64,000 nt of DNA from CAVZVW01 sp963778845 (lineage in GTDB: Bacteria > Actinomycetota > Actinomycetes > Actinomycetales > Kineosporiaceae). The stretch lies in NCBI GenBank assembly GCA_963778845.1, contig CAVZVW010000007.1:1-64000 (forward strand). Direction: 5' to 3'. The notes beneath the pieces were generated by a model. The model searched no databases and was not told where the DNA came from. It worked only from the letters and a program-made list of their open reading frames with translations. This document shows positions 8,704 through 16,940 of the stretch, piece after piece. Made by a program: the position numbers and the translations under genes. How positions within the stretch are numbered: the stretch's first letter is position 1; the number at the start of each line of letters is the position of its first letter.

Positions 8704-9060
8704 TCACCAGCGGGGGCGTCGGCGACTGGGAGGCCGGGGGGGCCGGTCCGGCCGCTGGGCGGCGGAATCGGTGCTCGGCGCGCTCGACGTGGTGGGTTGG
8801 CCCGTTCGGCGGACGTCGGCGGCAGGGATCCAGTCGGACCGCGTGTTTCCCCACGGGTCGGTCCAGGTGATCTGGACCGCGGTGCGGGTCCAGGCGGTCG
8901 CGGTCGCTTGGACTTCACTGAGGTGGCCGGTCTGCCAGCGGATCAGTGCGGTGACCCGCAGCGGCTGCGCGGCCATGGTGATCGGCCCGTCCGGAGAGGC
9001 GCGCTCGATGCGGGGGGCGCTGGGCACGTCGACCTCCATGAATGACGAGGCTCGACCCAT
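8704..9060 (-). CDS. Small SOS-box-controlled protein of unknown function
   Basis: 118 residues, ending in a Pro/Arg-rich disordered tail. The core (about residues 30-80) reads as a small beta-rich domain: VTALIRWQTGHLSEVQATA, AVQITWTDPWGNTRSDWIP, DVRRTG. I recognise no named family. The ATG at 9060 sits 4 nt after a TATCGT -10 box on the minus strand, a leaderless arrangement, and a perfect LexA-type box lies just upstream of that -10. A second ATG at 9039 is the alternative start. The regulation strongly implies a DNA-damage role even though the biochemistry is unknown. Confidence 0.65.
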   Translation of the reverse strand: MGRASSFMEVDVPSAPRIERASPDGPITMAAQPLRVTALIRWQTGHLSEVQATATAWTRTAVQITWTDPWGNTRSDWIPAADVRRTGQPTTSSAPSTDSAAQRPDRPPRPPSRRRPRW

Positions 9061-9078
9061 CTACACGATACCGCACGG

Positions 9079-9094
9079 TCGAACGTCAGTTCGA
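9079..9094. promoter_or_regulatory. LexA (SOS) box
   Basis: TCGAAC-GTCA-GTTCGA has perfect 6-bp arms around a 4-nt centre, the actinobacterial/Gram-positive LexA consensus. It lies just upstream of the -10 of the minus-strand small gene starting at 9060 and about 45 nt upstream of the AraC gene's likely -10 (TACGCT, 9138-9143). The same arms recur at 15577 before dinB. Confidence 0.8.
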
Positions 9095-9149
9095 ATGGAC
9101 TGGACGTGCACCGCCGAGCCCCGCGCGACAGGCCGCCTACGCTGGACGG

Positions 9150-9590
9150 GTGGCGAGCAGCACCCCACCCGTGCGGCACCTCGTGCGCGCCCGGGACCTG
9201 GCCGACCGGCGGTACACCGAACCGCTCACGGTCGACGACCTCGCCGCGGCCGCGCACCTGTCCAAGGCGCACTTCAGCCGCGAGTTCAAGAAGGCGTTCG
9301 GGGAGTCGCCGTACTCCTACCTGCTGACCCGACGGTTGGAGCGGGCGGCGACGCTGCTGCGCAACACCGACTGGACGGTCGCCGACATCTGCATGGCGGT
9401 CGGGCTGACCAGCGTCGGGTCGTTCACGTCGAGCTTCACCGGCGCCTACGGGCGGTCGCCGACCGGGTACCGGGCCTCGTTCCCGCCCGCCGCCGCCCTC
9501 GTCCCGATCCCGGGCTGCGTGTTGCGGGCCTACGGGCGACCCACGGCCCGGCAGATGGACAGCACGATCGGAGAAGAGCGCGCGGGGTGA
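9150..9590 (+). CDS. Short AraC-family transcriptional regulator
   Basis: 146 residues consisting essentially of the AraC/XylS DNA-binding domain. The first helix-turn-helix lies in LTVDDLAAAAHLSKAHFSRE, then the FGESPYSYL linker and the second helix-turn-helix (WTVADICMAVGLTSVGSFTS) with the closing GYGRSP-like signature AYGRSPTGYR. No ligand-binding domain is present. GTG 9150 is chosen because a TACGCT -10 box lies 6 nt upstream (leaderless); the open frame back to 9042 is non-coding in style. The VOC-family gene 43 nt downstream is its usual partner and probable target. Confidence 0.88.
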   Translation: MASSTPPVRHLVRARDLADRRYTEPLTVDDLAAAAHLSKAHFSREFKKAFGESPYSYLLTRRLERAATLLRNTDWTVADICMAVGLTSVGSFTSSFTGAYGRSPTGYRASFPPAAALVPIPGCVLRAYGRPTARQMDSTIGEERAG

Positions 9591-9633
9591 GCGGTCCTAG
9601 GTTCGGGGGTACACCACGAACGAGGAGGAGCTC

Positions 9634-10056
9634 ATGATCACGCTGTCCACCACCCAGCTCTGGGTCCACGACCAGGCCGAGGCGCTCGACTTCTGGACCG
9701 GGAAGGTCGGGTTCGAGGTGCGCGAGGACGTCACGGTGCCCGAGCTCGGCAACTTCCGCTGGCTGACGGTCGGCCCGCGCGGGCAGGACGGCTGCTCGGT
9801 CGTCCTGATGGCGATCCCCGGCGCCCCGGTCATGGACGACGGGACCCGGGCCCAGGTCGCCGACGTCATGTCCAAGGGCTTCGCCGGCGCGCTGTTCTTC
9901 ACGACGGACGACGCCTACAAGGCCTACGACGAGCTGGTCGGGGCCGGCGTCGAGATGATCGACAAGCCGACCGAGCAGCCCTACGGCATCGACTTCGGGT
10001 TCCGGGACCCCTCGGGCAACTCGGTGCGGGTGGCGCAGCGCATCGCGATGGGCTGA
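9634..10056 (+). CDS. VOC-family (glyoxalase/dioxygenase-fold) protein
   Basis: 140 residues with the vicinal-oxygen-chelate fold in two betaalphabetabetabeta halves: LWVHDQAEALDFWTGKVGFE in the first and FFTTDDAYKAYDELVGAGV in the second, ending in DFGFRDPSGNSVRVAQ. His and Glu/Asp at the equivalent metal positions are partly conserved, so either a metalloenzyme (glyoxalase, dioxygenase, resistance protein) or a non-catalytic member is possible. ATG 9634 follows a GAGGAG Shine-Dalgarno. It is cotranscribed with the short AraC regulator, a common actinobacterial pair. Confidence 0.88.
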   Translation: MITLSTTQLWVHDQAEALDFWTGKVGFEVREDVTVPELGNFRWLTVGPRGQDGCSVVLMAIPGAPVMDDGTRAQVADVMSKGFAGALFFTTDDAYKAYDELVGAGVEMIDKPTEQPYGIDFGFRDPSGNSVRVAQRIAMG

Positions 10057-10124
10057 GCGACAAGGTCGCCGCCGGCCCGATGCCCGCCGCCGGCCCGAGG
10101 GTCGAGTCAGAGCCGAGTGTCGAG

Positions 10125-12760
10125 TCAGAGCCGCGGGTCGACGGGCTCGGACTCCAGCGCGAGCACGGCGAAGACGGGTTCGTGAACCCGCCAGAGCGGT
10201 TCGGCCGCGGCGGCGCGGGCGAGCGACTCGAGCCCGAGGGCGTACTCGCGGGTCGCCAGCGAGCGCTTGTGCCCGAGGTGGCGCTGGCGAAGGCGGTCGA
10301 GGTTGGCGGGCTCGGTGTAGTCGGGCCCGTAGATGATGCGCAGGTACTCCCGGCCGCGGACCTTCACCCCGGGCTGCACCAGCCCTCGTCGCCCTCGCGT
10401 GAGGTTGGCCAGTGGCTTGACGACCATGCCCTCCCCGCCGCCGGCGGTGAGGTCCTCCCACCAGCGCACCCCTGCCTCCATGGATGCGGCGTCCTCGGCG
10501 TCGACCACGCGGCGTCGGGTGGGCCGAAGCAGGTCCGGCGCGGCGGCGACGAGCCGGTCGGCGACGTCGAGATGCCAGAGGTGGTCGCGGGTCTCGTAGG
10601 TGGCCCCGTCGGAGGCGAGTACCTGGAACGGCGCGAGCTGCACGCCGTCCAGGCCGTCGGTGGGCCAGACGAAGTGCCGGTAGGCGTCGGTGAAGGCCTG
10701 CGCGTTGGCGGCGCGCGACGTCGTCCGGGCGAGCAGGTCCGCGACGTCGAGTCCGGCGCGCGGCGGCGCGGGTCAGAGCCTCGACCGCCGCGGGCAGCAC
10801 CGCGCGGGCGGCCGCGCCGACGGCGGCGTACTGGTGACGCAGCAGGTCACCTGCCTTGAGCGACCACGGCAGGAGCTCGGCGTCCAGCAGGATCCAGGAC
10901 GCCGCCAGCTCCTCCCAGATCCCGGCCTCGGTCAGCGCGCCCCGCAGCCGGGCGAGCAGGTCTTCGGTGAGGTCCGGTGCGAGGAAGGGTCGCCCCGTGC
11001 GCGTGTGCACAGCGCCGGTGACGCCGTCCGGCGCTCCGAACCGCGACCCGGCGGTCGTCGGCGTCGCGGCAGACGAGGGCGACGGCGCGTGAGCCCATGT
11101 GCTTCTCCTCGCAGACCAGCGCGGTGACGCCGTCGTCGCGGTAGCCCCGGAAGGCCTCCTCGGGGTGCTCGAGCAGGCCCGGGCGGCCGGACGTCGCGCA
11201 CGGGCTCATCGTCGGGGGCAGGTAGAGCAGCCGCCGCGGGTCGAGGGCGAAGCGCGACATGACCTCCAGGGCGCCCGCGGCCGAGTCCTCACCGACCGTG
11301 ATGCGCCCGTGGTGCGCCGTCTCGATCACGCGCTTGCCGAGCACGTCGTCGAGGTCGAGGACGTCGGGCGGGCGGTGCGCGTCCGCACCATCGCCAGGGG
11401 CCGTGGCCGCGTGCGGGTCGGGCAGGAACGGCTTGGCCGGCTCGTACCAGACCTGCTCGGCCGCGACCGCGACGAGCTCCTTCTCCGGGTAGCGCAGCGC
11501 AGTGAGCCGGCCGCCGAAGACGCAACCGGTGTCCAGGCACATGGTGTTGTTGACCCACTCCGGCTCGGGCGTGGGGGTGTGCCCGTAGAGCACCATGGCG
11601 CGCCCGCGGTAGTCGTTCGCCCAGGGATAGCGCACCGGCAGGCCGAACTCGTCGGTCTCGCCCGTGGTGTCGCCGTACAGCGCGAACGCGCGCACCCGCC
11701 CCGACGCGCGGCCGTGGTAGACCTCCTTGAGCCCCGCGTGAGCGACGACCAGCCGCCCCTCGTCGAGCACGAGGTGGGAGACGAGGTCGTGGCAGAACGA
11801 CAGCACCTCGGCGCGGAACTCCGGCGACTCGGCCCCGAGCTGGGCAAGGGTCTCGGCCAACCCGTGGCTGACCCGTACATCGTCGCCGCGCAGGGCACGC
11901 ACGAGCTTGTTCTCGTGGTTGCCGGGAACGGCGAAGGCATGGCCCGCCCGGACCATCCCCATCGCCAGCCGCAGCACGCCCGGGGAGTCCGGACCGCGGT
12001 CGACGAGGTCGCCCAGGAACACCACGCGCCGTCCGTCGGGGTGCGCGGCGTCGACCGGCCGACCGGCGTCGTCGCGCGCCAGCACATACCCGAGCCTGTC
12101 CAGCAGCATCTCGAGCTCGACGCGGCAGCCGTGGACGTCCCCGATCACGTCGAACGGGCCGCCCTCATGGCGGAAGTCGTTGAGCAGCTTCTCCCGCACG
12201 ACCCTCGCGGTCTCGATCTCCGCGACACCGTGCAGCACGTGGACCTTGCGGAACCCCTCCCTGCCCAGGCCACGCAGGGACCGCCGCAGCTGGTCGTGCT
12301 GGCGGCGCACGACGTGCGCCCCGAAGTCCCGATCCGCCCTGGTCGCGTTGCGCGCGACGGCGACGCCCTCGGGTACGTCGAGCACGATCGCCACCGCCAG
12401 CACGTCGTGCTCGCGGGCCAGCGCTACCAGGGACCGCCGCGCCGACGGCTGGGTGTTCGTCGCGTCGACGACCGTGAGCCGGCCTGCCGCGAGCCGCTTG
12501 CCGGCGATGTAGTGCAGGACGTCGAAGGCCGCCGCGCTCGCGGACTGGTCGTTCTGGTCGTCGCTGACCAGGCCACGGCAGAAGTCGCTGGAGAGCACCT
12601 CGAACGGTCCGAAGGCGTTGCGGGCGAACGTCGACTTGCCGGACCCGGAGACGCCGACCAGCACGACGAGGGACAGCTCCGGGACGGCGAGCACCGGCCC
12701 GCCGGCCCCGTTCCCTGCGGCCGCCCCGGACCTGCCGGGCCCGGTGAGGTCCTCGGTCAT
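10125..12760 (-). pseudogene. pnkp: Polynucleotide kinase-phosphatase-ligase Pnkp (two frameshifts)
   Basis: Bacterial Pnkp heals and seals broken RNA: an N-terminal 5'-kinase (P-loop GVSGSGKST, residues 36-44), a central metallophosphatase (GDVHGC near 206, GDLVDRGPDS near 250, GNHE near 278) and a C-terminal adenylyltransferase/ligase (EEKHMGSRAV near 550, with the nucleotidyl Lys). ATG 12760 overlaps the hen1 stop (ATGA), so the two are translationally coupled. The ligase part is split over three frames. One shift lies near 11035-11055 (before FGAPDGVTGAVHTRTGR) and one near 10755-10765 (before AGLDVADLLARTTS); each is consistent with one extra base. Kinase and phosphatase are intact, but as read, sealing would be lost unless these are sequencing errors. 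Confidence 0.9.
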
Positions 12761-14216
12761 GCGCTCCCCCCGCGGGTGAAGACGGCCATCTGTGTCGGCG
12801 GCCCGACCTCGTCGTCCACCACGCCGATCGGCGCCAGGCGGACGGCGTAGCCGTGCGCGGCCGCGACCCGGCCGGTCCAGTGCGCGAACTCGGCCCGGGT
12901 CCACTCGAACCGGTGGTCGCTGTGGCGCATCGTCCCGGCTGCGAGCGACTCGTAGCGCACGTTGTGCTCGGTGTTCGGCGTGGTCACGATCACGGTCACC
13001 GGGCGTGCGGCGCCGAAGACCGACGCCTCCAAAGCCTCGAGTCGGGCAAGGTCGACGTGCTCGACGACCTCCATGAGCACCAGCGCGTCGAAGCCGGCCA
13101 GGCGCTGGTCCCGGTAGGTCACCGACGACTGGAACAGCCGGATCCGGTCGCGCTGGCGCTCGCCCATCCAGTCCAGGTGGAGCCGTGCGTGCGCGAGGTC
13201 GAGGGCCCGGGGGGACACGTCGGTCCCGACCACCTCGCTGAATGCCGCGTCCGCCGCGAGCAGCCGCAGCAGCGCGCCCTCCCCGCAGCCGACGTCCACG
13301 ACCCGCTGCGCGCCGGCCGCTTTGAGGGCCTCGAGGACGGCAGACCTGCGCAGCTCCACGAGGGGCACCGGTCGCGCGTCCTCCGTCGCTGTGTCGTCCG
13401 TCGGGACGGCTTCGGCCGGCACAGCGTCGGCACGGCGTCGTCCGGCACGGCGTTGTCCAAGACGTCGGCCTCGGTGTCGTCCACCTCGGCGAGCCGCCCG
13501 ACCGCGGTGGTGACGTACTCCCGCCGGTGGGCGAGGTAACGCCGCATGATCAGATCCCGGTCGGGGTGGGCCGCCAGCCAGCCGTCGCCGGCGCGCAGGA
13601 GCTTGTCCACCTCGTCGCTGCCGACCCAGTAGTGCTTCGCGTCGTCGAGCACCGGCAGCAGCACGTAGAGGTGGTTGAGGGCGTCGGCGAGGCGCACGGT
13701 GCCACGCAGACGCAGGTCGACGTAGCGCGACCGTCCCCAGGCCGCGATCTGCGGGTCGAGTGGGACCGGCGTGGCGTCGACCTGCCAGCCCAGAGGGCCG
13801 AAGAGGCGAGCGACGACGTCGACCCCGCCGCGCGCGGGCAGCGCCGGCACCCGGATCTCCAACGGGAGGCCCTGCTGCGCGAGGTCGGGGCGTGCGTCGC
13901 AGCGGCCCGACATCGCCGTGCGGAACACCCTCGCCAGCGCGACGGCCACCATCGAGGACGCCGCGTACGGGCGGTCGTTGACGTACTGGGCGAGCGAGAA
14001 CGCATCCGTTCCGCCGAACCGCTTGCCTCGCACGAGCCCGACTGGGTCGACCTCCAGCAGCAGCGCTGCCGTGCACCGGTCCACGCCCGCTTCGGGGTAG
14101 AACACGAAGGCCGTCCCGACCGGCAGCGCGAAGCTCTGGACCTTGCCGGGGTGCTTGTGGAGCAGGAAGCCCAGGTCCGTGGCGTCGTGCGCGGTCGAGG
14201 TGATCGTCAGGAGCAC
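12757..14216 (-). pseudogene. hen1: Hen1, 3'-terminal RNA ribose 2'-O-methyltransferase (one frameshift)
   Basis: Bacterial Hen1 methylates the 2'-OH at the break in a ribotoxin-cut RNA before Pnkp seals it, protecting the repaired site. The N-terminal half (LLTITSTAHDATDLGFLLHKH onward, about 240 aa) is the ligase-activating domain. The C-terminal half is the methyltransferase, with SAM motif VVDVGCGEGALLRLLA and the metal-binding EVVEH. GTG 14216 follows a GGGGAGG Shine-Dalgarno by 8 nt. The halves lie in different frames and join near 13428, inside a degenerate GCCGTGCCGGAC-type repeat; restoring one G (CCGGACG) rejoins them in a poorly conserved interdomain linker. The last codon overlaps pnkp. 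Confidence 0.9.
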
Positions 14217-14418
14217 CGCACCATCCTCCCCTGGCAAGGGTGGACGTCGCGACGACCTTCCCGGTGGTGGCCGCTGGTGTCCGTGCCCGTCATGGGACCC
14301 CTGACTGGGAACCCGTCAGGTGAGACGAGGAGCGAGTCCGTGAAGGATACAGCGTTCGTATCGCTCATCATGACTGTTAATATCCATCGCAACGACCGAC
14401 AATCGAGGAGTTGCGGTC

Positions 14419-15573
14419 ATGTTGTTCCGGGCTGAACCGCTCGACGCCACCGAGCAGGGGCTGCTCACGGAGATCGAGCGTGTCCGGACGGTCCTGCGGT
14501 TGCAGCTTCGCGAGCCGAGACGTTGGCAAGGCTCACTACGCCGCCTGTCGTTCGCCCGCAACATCCAGGGATCGAACAGCATCGAGGGCTACGAGGCTGC
14601 GCTGGACGACGCCGCGGCAGTCGCGCTCGGCCAGGAGCCGCTCGATGTGGGCACCGAGACCCGCATGGCGCTCGAGGGATGCCGCAACGCCATGACCTAC
14701 GTGCTCCAGCTAGCCCAAGAGCCACCCGTGGAGTACAGCGAGCAGCTCCTCAAGAGCATGCACTTCATGATGACCGGCCACGAGCTCGCCAACCGTCCAG
14801 GGAGGTGGCGGGCGGGCGCGATCTACGTTCGCCACGAGGAGTCGGGAGAGGTCGTCTACGAGGGGGCCGACATCGAGAGCGTGCCCGCACTCATGGCCGA
14901 GTTCGTGGCCGAGCTCAACGACCCGCACGACCGCGACGTTGCCCTGGTGAATGCCGCGATGGCTCACCTCAACCTGGTCATGATCCATCCCTTCCGCGAC
15001 GGCAACGGACGCATGGCATGCTGCCTCCAGAGCCTGGTCCTGGCGACAAGCGGGACCCTTGCTCCGGAGTTCATGAGCATCGAGGAGTACCTGGGGCACG
15101 ACACGGACAGGTACTACGAGGTGCTGCGGGCCGTCGGCGCCGGCTCCTGGCAGCCACAGCGCAGCGCGAAGCCATGGATCAGGTTCGTCCTGACCGCACA
15201 TCTGAGGCAGGCGCGAACGCTGCAGCGGCGTGTCCGAGAGAGCGAGCGGCTGTGGATGGAGATCGAACGGCTCACGTCGAGCACGACTATCGCAGCCGAG
15301 CGTGCCACAGCCGTCCTGTTCGACGCTGCCCTGGGCCTGCGGATTCGCAACGCGACGTACCGAGCTCTCGCCCAGCAACTAGGCGACGAGATCAGCGAAC
15401 AGACAGCCTCCCGGGACCTGCGGCGACTGGTGGAGGCCGAACTCCTCGTGGCGCACGGCGAGAAGCGCGGAAGGTACTACAGCGGCAGCCGCCGGCTAGC
15501 CGATATCCGGCAGGCGATCGTCCGGGCCAGAGATCCACGAGACGACTCGGACCCGTTCGCGGCGCCGGACTAG
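14419..15573 (+). CDS. Fic-domain protein with altered active-site Arg
   Basis: 384 residues. The N-terminal helix carries the inhibitory motif SNSIEG (S/TxxxEG), so this is a self-inhibited class. The Fic core contains HPFRDGNGRMACC near residue 191. The catalytic His, the Asp-Gly-Asn-Gly anion hole and the first Arg are present, but the final Arg of HxFxDGNGRxxR is Cys. A C-terminal winged-helix region (YRALAQQLGDEISEQTASRD) suggests DNA binding. Fic enzymes usually transfer AMP to target proteins. ATG 14419 has a GAGGAG Shine-Dalgarno. The upstream region is AT-rich and contains GATAC-N7-GTATC at about 14346. It is divergent from hen1, not in its operon. Confidence 0.9.
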   Translation: MLFRAEPLDATEQGLLTEIERVRTVLRLQLREPRRWQGSLRRLSFARNIQGSNSIEGYEAALDDAAAVALGQEPLDVGTETRMALEGCRNAMTYVLQLAQEPPVEYSEQLLKSMHFMMTGHELANRPGRWRAGAIYVRHEESGEVVYEGADIESVPALMAEFVAELNDPHDRDVALVNAAMAHLNLVMIHPFRDGNGRMACCLQSLVLATSGTLAPEFMSIEEYLGHDTDRYYEVLRAVGAGSWQPQRSAKPWIRFVLTAHLRQARTLQRRVRESERLWMEIERLTSSTTIAAERATAVLFDAALGLRIRNATYRALAQQLGDEISEQTASRDLRRLVEAELLVAHGEKRGRYYSGSRRLADIRQAIVRARDPRDDSDPFAAPD

Positions 15574-15576
15574 AGT

Positions 15577-15592
15577 TCGAACATATGTTCGA
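15577..15592. promoter_or_regulatory. LexA (SOS) box of dinB
   Basis: TCGAAC-ATAT-GTTCGA is a perfect 16-bp palindrome placed just upstream of a TAGACT -10 box (15594-15599), with the dinB GTG at 15607. LexA bound here would block the promoter, so this polymerase is predicted to be damage-inducible. Confidence 0.9.
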
Positions 15593-15606
15593 CTAGACTG
15601 TGCATT

Positions 15607-16866
15607 GTGGAGGGCGGCCCCACTATCCTGCATGCCGACCTCGACGCTTTCTATGCGTCGGTCGAGCAGCTCCTCGACCCGGCCCTGAGAGGGCGCCCGG
15701 TGGCCGTCGGCGGCAGCGCCCAGGGAGGCGTGATACTCGCCGCCTCCTACGAGGCGAGGGCCTACGGGGTGCGCGGCGGCATGCCCGGCTGGCGAGGCAG
15801 GCGGCTCTGCCCGACGTTGATGTTCGTCCGGGGTCACTTCGCGGAGTACCAACGGCTCGCTGATGAGGTCATGCTCATCCTTCACGCTGTCACCCCCGCC
15901 GTAGAGCGGATCTCCATCGACGAGGCATTCCTCGATGTCTCCGGCTCCACCCATCTGTTCGGGTCACCCGGGGTCATTGCGTCACGGCTGCGCCACCGGG
16001 TGCGCGTGGAGGTCGGACTGCCGATCTCGATCGGCGCGGCGCGGACGAAGCACCTCGCCAAGGTGGCCTCGCAGGTCGCGAAGCCGGACGGGCTCGTTGT
16101 CGTGGAGCCGCGCCGGGAGCGAGAGTTCCTCGACCCGTTGCCCGTGGGGTTGATGTGGGGGGTAGGCCCGGTGGCCGAGCAGCGCTTGGCCGAGCGAGGC
16201 ATCCGGACGATCGGGGAGCTGGCGCAGACGCCCTCGGCGTCCCTTGAACGGCTCCTCGGGCACGCCGTCGGTCTCAAGCTGAGCGCCCTCTCGCACAACG
16301 AGGACCCACGCCGCATCGTCACGTCCAGCCGGGCGCGCTCAGTCGGCGCGCAGTCCGCGCTCGGGCGGCACCGGCCGACCCCGCAGCTCGTGCGTCAGGT
16401 GCTGAGCCACTTGGCCGATCGCGTCGCGGGGCGGATGCGTGCGAAGAACCGCGCCGGCCGCACCGTCACCGTGCGGGTGCGCTTCACCGGTATGCGGTCG
16501 GTGACTCGGTCGGTGACCCTTCCGGCACCCATCGCCGCGACGCTGACGCTCACCGAGGTCGCCGAGCAGCTGGCCTGGCAGGCCATCGATGACCAGCACG
16601 AGAGCTCCGTCGAGATCAGCCTGCTGGCGGTATCCGTATCGAACCTCGTCGTCGAGCATGCCATCCAGCTCGAGCTGGCCCTGCCCCCGGAAGACCCACG
16701 TCGACCGGGTACATCGAAGGGTGCGTCACGGTGGGCGGTGGACAAGTCGATGGACGCCGTGCGCCGCAGGTTCGGCCGCGACGCGGTGGGGTATCTGCAG
16801 TCAGGGCTGTCTCGCTCGCATGGTGTGCCCGATGCCTTCCGGGAGCTCGCGGAGCACGACCTCTGA
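15607..16866 (+). CDS. dinB: DNA polymerase IV, Y family, SOS-regulated
   Basis: A translesion DNA polymerase of 419 aa. Palm and fingers contain HADLDAFYASVE (catalytic Asp pair; Tyr at the steric gate) and SIDEAFLDVSG (catalytic Asp-Glu). The helix-hairpin-helix thumb is around GLMWGVGPVAEQRLAERGI, and the little finger is around TVRVRFTGMRSVTRSV. GTG 15607 is 8 nt after the TAGACT -10 and starts a nearly leaderless message; the next codons (EGGPTILHADLD) fit the family N-terminus. A LexA box overlaps the promoter. It is followed after about 75 nt by the decayed serine hydrolase, which has its own leader. Confidence 0.95.
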   Translation: MEGGPTILHADLDAFYASVEQLLDPALRGRPVAVGGSAQGGVILAASYEARAYGVRGGMPGWRGRRLCPTLMFVRGHFAEYQRLADEVMLILHAVTPAVERISIDEAFLDVSGSTHLFGSPGVIASRLRHRVRVEVGLPISIGAARTKHLAKVASQVAKPDGLVVVEPRREREFLDPLPVGLMWGVGPVAEQRLAERGIRTIGELAQTPSASLERLLGHAVGLKLSALSHNEDPRRIVTSSRARSVGAQSALGRHRPTPQLVRQVLSHLADRVAGRMRAKNRAGRTVTVRVRFTGMRSVTRSVTLPAPIAATLTLTEVAEQLAWQAIDDQHESSVEISLLAVSVSNLVVEHAIQLELALPPEDPRRPGTSKGASRWAVDKSMDAVRRRFGRDAVGYLQSGLSRSHGVPDAFRELAEHDL

Positions 16867-16940
16867 CGCAAGACCGAGACCACCCGATATTGCGGTACCG
16901 CCTGACCGGACACCCACCCGGTGAGGCTTGAGAATGAGGT

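Noticed and set aside
10067..10133. Short direct repeats at the pnkp end (CGCCGCCGGCCCGA, GTCGAGTCAGAGCCG)
   Set aside because: Two short copies each, partly inside the pnkp C-terminus; a likely local duplication with no sign of function.
11099..12850. 583-aa open frame opposite pnkp
   Set aside because: It is the mirror of the pnkp coding strand in GC-rich DNA: His/Arg/Gly-rich with no domain. The same holds for long frames at 34664-37009, 42012-44114, 44647-46761 and 46846-49359 on the strand opposite recognised genes.
12757..15573. Fic protein as part of the Hen1-Pnkp operon (ribotoxin partner)
   Set aside because: Fic is divergent with its own leader and belongs to an AMP-transfer family, not an RNase; closeness alone does not support a joint system.
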